Assembly (NCBI GenBank): GCA_017503075.1
Contig: JAFVTU010000023.1
Location: forward strand, 1-45,050
DNA length: 45,050 bases
Reading direction: 5' to 3'
Source of the DNA: Paludibacteraceae bacterium
GTDB taxonomy: Bacteria; Bacteroidota; Bacteroidia; Bacteroidales; Paludibacteraceae
Part shown: in pieces, positions 6,933 through 14,061 of the stretch
Numbering within the stretch: position 1 is the first letter of the stretch
Layout of the letters: the number at the start of each line of letters is the position of its first letter
Translations under genes and position numbers: made by a program
Notes under the pieces: generated by a model
Database searches by the model: none
What the model was told of the DNA's origin: nothing
What the model saw: the letters and a program-made list of their open reading frames with translations, nothing else

Positions 6933-9900
6933 ATGAAACACAATCTACTTAAATCGGTTATCATTTCAGTAATCCTTCTAATGGGAGTTTCTAACGCATG
7001 GGCGTATGAAAATTTCAACGAGATTTGGGGCACTTACAATATTGGAGGTAATGACGAAGGTGCTGCATTTTCTTCTAACAAGGACTTAGGAGTTGTATCT
7101 AAATTTACTATTCAAGCTTTTTATCTGAAGTGTAAAGATAATTGGGGGGCGAGTAGGACTTGCTGGACTGCCGGTGCATTGTACTATGAGGTCAACGGGG
7201 GAGGATTTACAGAAGTTATTAATACTGCTACAGATTGGAAACCAGACGGATGGGCAGAAGCAGAGTACCAATTCAAGAAAGAAAACATGAATCTTACCTT
7301 AGCTACGAATTCTGGTGAATACACAGTGAAATTCTACGGAAAAGTCTGGGGCGATAGAGATACATATTTAAGTAACAATGGAAACAATTATGAATGGACA
7401 TTTACAATAAATCCTCCTGATATAACAAATATCCAAGTTAATGCAACAGGTTGTATTGGAGGTATAGGTACGCAACAAGATCCATATATCGTAGCATATG
7501 GAGCATCATTAACATTAACAGCTTCAGTGACAAATAGCGATGCAAACTCAAATACGCATTATAAATTTGGGAATAAAGATGCCAGCACAACAAACACATA
7601 TACTATTTCAAACATCACTAATTCTGATAAACAGTCGCTAACTATCACTGCTCAAAACATCAATAAAACTGACAACAGTTTGAAAGGAAATAGTAAAACA
7701 ACGACAATTTACTACAAATATTCGCCACTATACGTTTATGTTAATGGTACAAATCATCTATTTGATAACGACACAAAGAAAGTTACTGTTGCACTTACCC
7801 AAAATAATGGCGACGAAACGTACGCATTCAAAATCCATGACAATTTCGGCCATTGGCTAGGTAACAATGGAACTATGGAGCGTGGAGGGAATGCTGTTCA
7901 TAGTGGAGGTTGGACAATGAGTGCTGGCGCTGAAGATTGCAAGCTGAAAGCAGATTTAACCGGTGAGTACACATTTACTTTCATGCCTGCAACGAACAAA
8001 GTAACTGTCACATATCCTCAAAAATCATATTTTATCGCAGGTTCATGGGATAATTGGGCAGGAACAGCACCTTCATTCGTGGATGCTAGTACACCTGTTT
8101 CCATCTACCTAGAAGCAGATCAAACCTATAGTTTCAAAGTCGCTGACTTGACTGCTAATGCAACATGGTATGGCAATAATGGAACTATGACACGCGCCAA
8201 TTCCACTGCCTGGACAATGACTAATGGAGCAAACAATTGCCAAATTTATGCGGATCTCTCTGGTAACTACACATTTACCTTTGATAAATCTACTAAGAAG
8301 TTGACCGTCACATACCCAACCAAAGTAACTTTAGGTTATTGCGAGTTTGGACAATACGGAATAGAATACGATGGCACAACATATTATTCAAAACCCGATG
8401 AGAATGTAGAAATCAACATACCACGTGGTGCTTCAGTACGAGTGTTAGAAGGAACACCTCTTAATAACGCGTACACAGGCGGAGTATTAATGGTCTTACC
8501 TACCAAAGTTCCAAATGTAGAAAACACACCCATCACCATTGAAGGCGATACGAAGTTTGATGATATGTTCGTAACGAAAGCTTCGCATACGGTATATCTG
8601 AATGTACCAAACGACTGGACAACAGCAAAAATATACGCATGGAATGAGGATGGAAATACCACCTTAGAAAACCCAAAATCTATTGATATAAACGGTAATA
8701 CATACTACGAATTTAGCATCCCTGCGGGATATAATAACTTTGAATTCCGCACTAGTGATGACACCAAGAGAACTGCTAGTTTCCCATTTGGTATTCCTCT
8801 TAATAAGGTCAATTGTTATACTATCACAAACACTGTAACCCAACATACGGGGTACAAGGTCTACTCTGGCACTTGGGGCATTCTTCCTGCACAAGAAGGC
8901 GATTACCGATTGCTTTATGTGGAGCAAACTGTTGAATATGGAGAAATAACATTTGACAAATCACACCCTTCTGACATCGTCAAGCTAACCAACATTGGCG
9001 ACAAAGATATCGTTAGCCTACACCTATATAATGAACGCGCGGAAGGAGTCAACGGTATGAACAACGCTGCGGTTATTTTGCAAAGATGTACAGGTTACGT
9101 TGAAGGCGTAGCACAGTGGGAAGAAGTTGAGTACCACATGGTGTACAACCGCCTATTCTCCGAAGCATCTGCTGCCTTATTGCCAGGACGTAGAAACACC
9201 GTAGAGTTGCGAGACCACGATGGTTTAGAGGTAATCAAAGCAGTAGCTGACAGCGAAGAACACGACTATGGTTCTGGCGTTTGGAACTTCACCATCCAGA
9301 AGACTAACGAAAGTGCTACCCTACTCCTCGACGAAAATAACCTCGAACCTTACGAGGGCAACTACTATATCCGTACCAATAATACTGCAGGTGGTTGGAA
9401 AAATTACATGCAACCTGACAACTACATGACCTTCTCACAATATGCAAAAGATAATAGTGGCTTTTCACACTACTACTGCAAATGGATTAACCATAATGGT
9501 GATGGAGATGGCGGTACTGCACACGCAAATGTCAAATTTATGGTTGCAAATGACTATGCCACTAATTTGGCGAAAGAATGCGCACAAGATGACTACACAT
9601 TAGAGGATGGTATATTGTTTGAAGATGCCAATGTCCGTTGGTCATGGGATGTTGTAACCAACAAAATCTCGCGCGCGTATATACGAGGTGCATATGATGG
9701 TCATGGACAACGATTAAATAACATCGTATTGGATTATACCACTGGTGGTTTAACCACCCCTCCCGATGTGACATTAGACGATAGAGGTGACTGGATTTAC
9801 CAAGTAGATGTAACGGATGTTGAACCTGGCGCCACCTTAACTTCACTAACAGCTACTTATCCATCAAAATCAAGTGGAGAAAAAGAATATCAGTACGATG

Positions 9901-11426
9901 GAACAAAAGCGGATGGCACAAAATATAAAGATGGTGATAAGTACACTGTAGAACCTACAACACAAACATTTGCAGAAAACATAGACATGCTCACTGGTGA
10001 CGGAGATAATACCTACACCGTGCGTGTACTATATGACTTTAAGATTGATAAGACATTGGTGGCATTAGTGCCGAATGAAAACGTAGCTGACATAGAAATT
10101 GACGTAATTATTGAGCGTGTGGATCAAGACGAGGCTACACAAGTACGAGCTCAAATCAATGCCGCTCGCACAACAGAAGGTTCAACCGTATATGCGGTAA
10201 TGTCATTTACCCAAGATCACATTACTGGTGGTGCATCCAAATACGCAAAACAATTCTACTGGATATCCTTCCCATTCGATGTCCGTGTTTCTGATGTCTT
10301 TGGATTCGGCGAATATGGCAAACATTGGATTATCCAATGGTACGATGGAGCTGAACGTGCTAAAAATGGTTGTTGGATAGACTCACCTACATACTGGAGA
10401 TTCCAAACCGATACCACTGATTATGTACTAGAAGCAGGAAAAGGTTATGTGCTAACACTAGATTTGGCAGAGATGGATGTATTTGCCAATACAAACAAAG
10501 TGAGTCTTTACTTCCCATCTAGAAATACAGTACAAACCGTTAATGGTGACATCATTCAGGACCTTAACGAAATTGAGTTAGAGCCATATACTTGTACTAT
10601 CCTACGTAATGACAGATATATCAAAGATAGCCACTGGCACATGCTCGGCGTTCCTTCATATGCCAATAAGAATAAATCATTCACTCAGAATAACGTGGCA
10701 TACTTCTACCAATACAACTCTGCAAATGACACATATACTCCAACCTCATCAGGATCATTCAACTTCAATTCAATGTTCTCATACATGGTTCAGTTTGCAG
10801 GTACTATCAATTGGAGTGAATTTGCTTTCGACGCCAACGGTAGTCAAGGATTAGCAGCCAAGAGAAATACCGATAACGCAAATGACAAGCACGTATTGCG
10901 CCTTGAATTGCAAAAGAATAGTTTATTTGTTGATCAGACATTTGTTCAACTACAAGCAGAAGAAGCAACTGAGATGTTTGATATGAACCTTGATTTGACC
11001 AAGATGGTTAATTCAGGAAATAATATCTACTCGCTTATTCCAGGTACAGAAAGCAATATCGAAGTGGCTGCAAATGCAATGCCAATCGCAGAGACCATTA
11101 TCCCTCTTGGTGTTAAGATCACAGCAGCAGGCGAATATACCTTCGCGATGCCGGATGGAACAGATGGTATTGTGGTTGAACTCATTGACTACGAGACTAA
11201 TACCACAACCAACCTACTGCTTGACAACTACACCGTTAACCTCGGCAAGGGCACCTTCGAAAGCCGCTTCGCTCTCCATGTAAGACCAGATAAAACAGTC
11301 ACCAGCCTTGATAATATAGGCGATGAGACAACAGGCGATGAGGCGAAGAAGTACATCATCGATGGCAAACTATTCTTGCAAAAGGACAACACCCTCTACG
11401 ATGCACAAGGACATATCGTGCGCTAA
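6933..11426 (+). CDS. Large secreted protein with duplicated carbohydrate-binding-like domains
   Basis: 1497 residues. The signal peptide ends GVSNAWA before YENFNE. Residues about 266-364 and 367-459 are a tandem duplication: both carry a GNNGTM segment, then W-T-M, and end Y/NYTFTF...VTVTYP, like small starch-binding or E-set modules. SWDNWAG near residue 370 and the segment near 553-615 (VYLNVPNDWTTAKIYAWN) resemble CBM26-type modules. The middle and C-terminal parts are long beta-rich regions with no catalytic motif seen. The end, IDGKLFLQ then LYDAQGHIVR, resembles the terminal motif of the proteins at 851 and 14062. Probably a surface protein binding or sensing glycans. Function is inferred from domains only. 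Confidence 0.75.
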   Translation: MKHNLLKSVIISVILLMGVSNAWAYENFNEIWGTYNIGGNDEGAAFSSNKDLGVVSKFTIQAFYLKCKDNWGASRTCWTAGALYYEVNGGGFTEVINTATDWKPDGWAEAEYQFKKENMNLTLATNSGEYTVKFYGKVWGDRDTYLSNNGNNYEWTFTINPPDITNIQVNATGCIGGIGTQQDPYIVAYGASLTLTASVTNSDANSNTHYKFGNKDASTTNTYTISNITNSDKQSLTITAQNINKTDNSLKGNSKTTTIYYKYSPLYVYVNGTNHLFDNDTKKVTVALTQNNGDETYAFKIHDNFGHWLGNNGTMERGGNAVHSGGWTMSAGAEDCKLKADLTGEYTFTFMPATNKVTVTYPQKSYFIAGSWDNWAGTAPSFVDASTPVSIYLEADQTYSFKVADLTANATWYGNNGTMTRANSTAWTMTNGANNCQIYADLSGNYTFTFDKSTKKLTVTYPTKVTLGYCEFGQYGIEYDGTTYYSKPDENVEINIPRGASVRVLEGTPLNNAYTGGVLMVLPTKVPNVENTPITIEGDTKFDDMFVTKASHTVYLNVPNDWTTAKIYAWNEDGNTTLENPKSIDINGNTYYEFSIPAGYNNFEFRTSDDTKRTASFPFGIPLNKVNCYTITNTVTQHTGYKVYSGTWGILPAQEGDYRLLYVEQTVEYGEITFDKSHPSDIVKLTNIGDKDIVSLHLYNERAEGVNGMNNAAVILQRCTGYVEGVAQWEEVEYHMVYNRLFSEASAALLPGRRNTVELRDHDGLEVIKAVADSEEHDYGSGVWNFTIQKTNESATLLLDENNLEPYEGNYYIRTNNTAGGWKNYMQPDNYMTFSQYAKDNSGFSHYYCKWINHNGDGDGGTAHANVKFMVANDYATNLAKECAQDDYTLEDGILFEDANVRWSWDVVTNKISRAYIRGAYDGHGQRLNNIVLDYTTGGLTTPPDVTLDDRGDWIYQVDVTDVEPGATLTSLTATYPSKSSGEKEYQYDGTKADGTKYKDGDKYTVEPTTQTFAENIDMLTGDGDNTYTVRVLYDFKIDKTLVALVPNENVADIEIDVIIERVDQDEATQVRAQINAARTTEGSTVYAVMSFTQDHITGGASKYAKQFYWISFPFDVRVSDVFGFGEYGKHWIIQWYDGAERAKNGCWIDSPTYWRFQTDTTDYVLEAGKGYVLTLDLAEMDVFANTNKVSLYFPSRNTVQTVNGDIIQDLNEIELEPYTCTILRNDRYIKDSHWHMLGVPSYANKNKSFTQNNVAYFYQYNSANDTYTPTSSGSFNFNSMFSYMVQFAGTINWSEFAFDANGSQGLAAKRNTDNANDKHVLRLELQKNSLFVDQTFVQLQAEEATEMFDMNLDLTKMVNSGNNIYSLIPGTESNIEVAANAMPIAETIIPLGVKITAAGEYTFAMPDGTDGIVVELIDYETNTTTNLLLDNYTVNLGKGTFESRFALHVRPDKTVTSLDNIGDETTGDEAKKYIIDGKLFLQKDNTLYDAQGHIVR

Positions 11427-11482
11427 GGCGCAGCTATATGTTTAGTGGACGCCGCAAAACGGCTACTGTTTAGGGTTTAGAG
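11419..11482. repeat. Stop-codon hairpin plus GGAC-hairpin-TACTG element
   Basis: TGCGC-TAAG-GCGCA (11419-11432) holds the stop codon TAA of the preceding gene in its loop. It is followed by GGAC, GCCG-CAAAA-CGGC, TACTG (11447-11468) and TTTAGGGTTTAGAG. The second hairpin is a full member of the GGAC family; the first shares only the right flank (CTATATGTTTAG). Confidence 0.75.
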
Positions 11483-11496
11483 AAAACACTATAGAA

Positions 11497-11533
11497 AAAA
11501 AGACAAGAGTTGAGCATCACGCTCAACTCTTGT
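11497..11533 (-). terminator. Intrinsic terminator of ddh
   Basis: ACAAGAGTTGAGC and GCTCAACTCTTGT pair perfectly around a 5-base loop. Read on the minus strand the hairpin is followed by a run of T (the A run at 11494-11501), so it ends the ddh transcript. Confidence 0.8.
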
Positions 11534-11581
11534 TGTAGATTATCTAATTGTCTGAAAGCCCCGAAAGGGCTTCCAACAACC

Positions 11582-12439
11582 TTACACCAACTGGCGTATC
11601 AGTTTTTCTTCCTCACCAGGCAGCATTGCTATTGGTGGCAACTCTATCATCGTATAAGCGCCATATTGCCCTTTCTGCTGCATCCGTACCGCTGCACGAG
11701 CAGCTGACACCATCACCTGTGCCGTCAGAGCTGGGTTATTGATGCGCATCGTAAACTCCAGATGTTGCCCCTCCACATTGCTCGACACACCATCGCGCAC
11801 TAGATTCACACCATGCCCTACGCTATTAATCGCCGCTACTGACTCCACCACAATCATTTTAGTATCGTCACTAGCGAAATACGCATCTGCCTTCAGCAGT
11901 GATTCTACCACCTGAGCGTCTGCACCGTCCTCTAACTCCACATACACTTCTCTTCGGTGTACTCCCTTACCCATAGGGATAGTCATTGACAGCGCATCCT
12001 TCACACCAGCAATAGCCTTCGCTGCCACGGTATGTCCCATCGAGCGACCAGGACCAAAATTGGTATATGTCACTCCCTCTGGCACCAACGCCATAAGCAA
12101 CGCACGCACCACAGAGTCAGATCCAGGATCCCATCCTGCCGAAATCACACTCACTGCCTTATTGGCCTTAGCTACAGGCATAAGCGATTGTCGGAGATCA
12201 TAAATCTTTTGATGAATATCAAACGAATCCACCGTACATATCCCCCTCTGCAGCAGTGCCTTAGCAAAAGGTTCCACCTCACGCGTAGGGGTACATAGCA
12301 GTACAACATCCGCTTCAATATCATCCAGATTATCATTGTGGTGATATATGCCCGCGAGCTCCATATCTGGAGCCGCCTTGATCGCCTGCTCCGCAGCACG
12401 ACCTATATTTCCATATCCAAGAATCGCTACTTTCATCAT
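11582..12439 (-). CDS. ddh: meso-Diaminopimelate D-dehydrogenase
   Basis: 285 residues. GYGNIGRAA (about 8-16) is the Rossmann NADP-binding loop. SAGWDPGSDSVVRA, FGPGRSMGH and INNPALTAQVMVSAARAA are characteristic of meso-DAP dehydrogenase, which makes meso-diaminopimelate from tetrahydrodipicolinate in one reductive amination step. This supplies lysine and peptidoglycan. The length fits small family members. Two ATG codons open the frame; either could be used. It has its own promoter at 12546 and a terminator after the stop, so it is probably monocistronic. Confidence 0.93.
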   Translation of the reverse strand: MMKVAILGYGNIGRAAEQAIKAAPDMELAGIYHHNDNLDDIEADVVLLCTPTREVEPFAKALLQRGICTVDSFDIHQKIYDLRQSLMPVAKANKAVSVISAGWDPGSDSVVRALLMALVPEGVTYTNFGPGRSMGHTVAAKAIAGVKDALSMTIPMGKGVHRREVYVELEDGADAQVVESLLKADAYFASDDTKMIVVESVAAINSVGHGVNLVRDGVSSNVEGQHLEFTMRINNPALTAQVMVSAARAAVRMQQKGQYGAYTMIELPPIAMLPGEEEKLIRQLV

Positions 12440-12469
12440 GTGGTGTAATGTTAACTAGTGTGGTCTTTT

Positions 12470-12515
12470 CTATTATTGTATCTAGTGCATCTAGTGTATC
12501 TAGATTTCCTAAATT
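12470..12515. repeat. TATCTAGTGC 10-base array in the ddh leader
   Basis: Units GTATCTAGTG, CATCTAGTGT and ATCTAGAT lie between the ddh promoter and start codon, inside the predicted 5' untranslated leader. The rest of 12440-12545 shows no stem or known regulatory RNA. Confidence 0.65.
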
Positions 12516-12545
12516 GACTATATTATCTAAATAACCTCGAGGGTG

Positions 12546-12576
12546 CAAAATTACACATTTTTTCTGAAACAACAAA
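12546..12576 (-). promoter_or_regulatory. Promoter of ddh
   Basis: On the minus strand TTTG (12573-12576) is 19 bases from TAATTTTG (12546-12553). The leader to the ddh start is about 100 bases. Confidence 0.75.
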
Positions 12577-12613
12577 AGGGAAGAAGCAAAAAGATGATTT
12601 TTTAGCAAAAATA

Positions 12614-12645
12614 TTTGGTCAATCCAAAAAAAAGCAGTAATTTTG
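12614..12645 (+). promoter_or_regulatory. Promoter of rplS
   Basis: TTTG (12614-12617), 20 bases, TAATTTTG (12638-12645). The spacer (GGTCAATCC, A run, GCAG) is nearly identical to that of the tRNA-Gln(TTG) promoter at 18998. Confidence 0.88.
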
Positions 12646-12649
12646 CACC

Positions 12650-12752
12650 GATTTTCGACTATAGTCTCTGGCGATCAGCATAGAGTACGTATGATTGCGG
12701 CTCGAACAGTAGTGTATACTATAGTTATTTAACCCATTAAACAAACAACGAA
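12650..12752 (+). promoter_or_regulatory. Possible structured L19 leader
   Basis: About 100 bases separate promoter and rplS start. The octamer ACTATAGT occurs at 12658-12665 and 12718-12725; being self-complementary, the two copies can pair and enclose about 52 bases. Ribosomal protein genes often carry autoregulatory leaders, and this may be one. The fold is inferred by eye. Confidence 0.4.
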
Positions 12753-13106
12753 ATGGATTTAATGAAAATTGCCGAAGAGGCATTCGCTGGCGAGAAGAAA
12801 GAGTTTCCAGCATTCGCTGCAGGTGATCAAGTGACTGTAGCTTATCGTATTAAAGAGGGTAACAAGGAGCGTATTCAAGAGTTCCGCGGTGATGTAATTT
12901 GCATCCACGGTAGCGGTGACAAGAAGCGCTTCACCGTTCGCAAGATGTCTGGCAACGTAGGTGTAGAGCGTATCTTCCCTATGGATAGCCCATTCATCGA
13001 GAAAATTACTGTGAACAAATACGGTAAAGTTCGTCGCTCTAAATTGTACTACTTGCGTGCTCTTACTGGTAAGAAAGCTCGTATTCCAGAGCGCCGCGTG
13101 AAGTAA
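12753..13106 (+). CDS. rplS: Large ribosomal subunit protein bL19
   Basis: 117 residues, normal length. [21 protein letters not shown] (21 residues apart from the start of the family core) is followed by [37 protein letters not shown], all diagnostic of L19, which sits at the 30S-50S interface. The start is the only ATG in context after the leader; a second Met at codon 4 is less likely. A GTCAC-TTC-GTGAC hairpin begins two bases after the stop, then a short array and tRNA-Gln. Confidence 0.97.
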   Translation: MDLMKIAEEAFAGEKKEFPAFAAGDQVTVAYRIKEGNKERIQEFRGDVICIHGSGDKKRFTVRKMSGNVGVERIFPMDSPFIEKITVNKYGKVRRSKLYYLRALTGKKARIPERRVK

Positions 13107-13107
13107 T

Positions 13108-13164
13108 GTCACTTCGTGACAATTTAAAACTCTTAGAACCTTTAGAACTCTTAGAACTTTAAAC
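13108..13164. repeat. GTCAC hairpin and CTTAGAAC array
   Basis: GTCAC-TTC-GTGAC (13108-13120) is followed by about four 9-10 base units (ACTCTTAGA, ACCTTTAGA). These fill the gap between rplS and tRNA-Gln. No promoter consensus is seen, so the tRNA may be transcribed from the rplS promoter. Confidence 0.65.
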
Positions 13165-13175
13165 TGTCACGATAT

Positions 13176-13246
13176 TGCCAAATGGTGTAACGGTAGCACT
13201 ACAGATTCTGGTTCTGTCTGTCTGGGTTCGAATCCTAGTTTGGCAA
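13176..13246 (+). tRNA. tRNA-Gln (anticodon CTG)
   Basis: Cloverleaf: acceptor TGCCAAA/TTTGGCA with discriminator A, D-arm TGGTGTAACGGTAGCA, anticodon stem ACAGA/TCTGT with loop TTCTGGT (anticodon CTG, reads CAG), and T-arm with GGTTCGAATCC. CCA is not encoded. The last 18 bases and following CAAAA recur twice downstream. Confidence 0.95.
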
Positions 13247-13247
13247 C

Positions 13248-13290
13248 AAAATGAGAATCTCCTTATTGGAGGTTCTTATTTTGTTTCTAA
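13248..13290 (+). terminator. Terminator after tRNA-Gln(CTG)
   Basis: AAAATGAGAATCTCC pairs with GGAGGTTCTTATTTT around TTATT, then TGTTTC. Confidence 0.8.
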
Positions 13291-13434
13291 ACTCATGGAT
13301 GAGAACCCACTAAAGGGGTCCCCACCAAGCTTTGCTTGGAAGGGGAGAGTGAGGATGTGCGGTTGCCTAATGTCGCGGGCGACATTCTTTGCAACAAGCA
13401 CAAGCCGAACGACGAATCCTAGTTTGGCAACAAA

Positions 13435-13470
13435 AAAGAAAGATTCTCATCTGAGAGTCTTTCTTTTTTT
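13435..13470 (+). terminator. Terminator after first tRNA-end copy
   Basis: AAAGAAAGA-TCTCA pairs with TGAGA-TCTTTCTTT, followed by TTTTT. It is attached to a copy of the tRNA 3' end rather than to a complete gene. Confidence 0.75.
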
Positions 13471-13491
13471 TCTACTGAACTAGCACAAAAA

Positions 13492-13518
13492 TAAATCGAA
13501 CTTCGTGAGTTCGATTTA
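13492..13518. repeat. TAAATC...GATTTA palindrome, followed by AGAGGAA
   Basis: TAAATCGAACT and AGTTCGATTTA pair perfectly (11 bp) around TCGTG and run into AGAGGAA. The palindrome at 19071-19094 has the same ends and the same AGAGGAA after it but a different centre. Confidence 0.75.
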
Positions 13519-13676
13519 AGAGGAAGAATGACGGTCGCCCAATGTTGCAAAGCAACATTCATTGCGACAAGTCCATTCTGACGAGGGGGAGAGTGAGGAT
13601 GTGCGGTTGCCTAATGCTGCAAAGCAGCAGTCATTGCAACAAGCACAAGCCGAACGACGAATCCTAGTTTGGCAAC

Positions 13677-13716
13677 AAAACGAAAGGCTTCCCTTCTGGG
13701 AGGTCTTTCGTTTTGT
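13677..13716 (+). terminator. Terminator after second tRNA-end copy
   Basis: AAAACGAAAG-CTTCCC pairs with GGGAGGTCTTTCGTTTT around TTCT, then a T-rich tail. Confidence 0.75.
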
Positions 13717-13899
13717 TGTTGCTAGAGAATCTAGAAGGGCTGGAAGGGCTAGAGAGGCGGGAAGGGGTAAAGTGTAAGGCATAAAGACGAGAAAGGTGAC
13801 AAAAATTGCAAAAATTACCAAGAAGAGAAACAAATTTTCATCAAAATCAACGAAAAACATACAAAAAATCACAAAAAGTATAAAAAAAATGGAAAAATG

Positions 13900-13931
13900 T
13901 TTGCATATATGAATTATATATATTACCTTTG
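13900..13931 (+). promoter_or_regulatory. Promoter of the secreted protein at 14062
   Basis: TTTG (13900-13903), 20 bases, TACCTTTG (13924-13931); the -33 box extends as TTTGCATATAT. The leader is about 120 bases and contains a TATATATATAATAAGG stretch. Confidence 0.85.
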
Positions 13932-14061
13932 CACGTGATTTTGCTAAACAAAAACGGCAAAAAGTAAAAAGCAGCCGCTGCAAAGTCCATTTACGCGCAT
14001 ACACGCATATATATATAATAAGGTATATAGTTTTTAAGGTACAATTTTAAATTTTATTTTT

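Larger units (their letters stand above)
13292..13923. repeat. tRNA-Gln 3'-end repeat cassettes with nested variable hairpins
   Basis: Two near-identical ~95-base copies (13342-13435 and 13586-13680) run from GGGGAGAGTGAGGATGTGCG to GTTTGGCAACAAAA. Their 3' part repeats the T-arm and acceptor end of tRNA-Gln (13229-13251). They differ mainly in one central stem: AATGTCGC/GCGACATT against TGCTGC-AAA-GCAGCA. A third nested hairpin without the tRNA part lies at 13533-13568. Each tRNA-end copy has its own terminator hairpin (13435-13470 and 13677-13716). The remainder (13717-13890) is A-rich with no gene or structure found. Confidence 0.85.

Noticed and set aside
13341-13680. Additional tRNA genes or tRNA pseudogenes
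   Set aside because: Only the 3' quarter of tRNA-Gln is repeated; no D-arm or anticodon arm precedes the copies.
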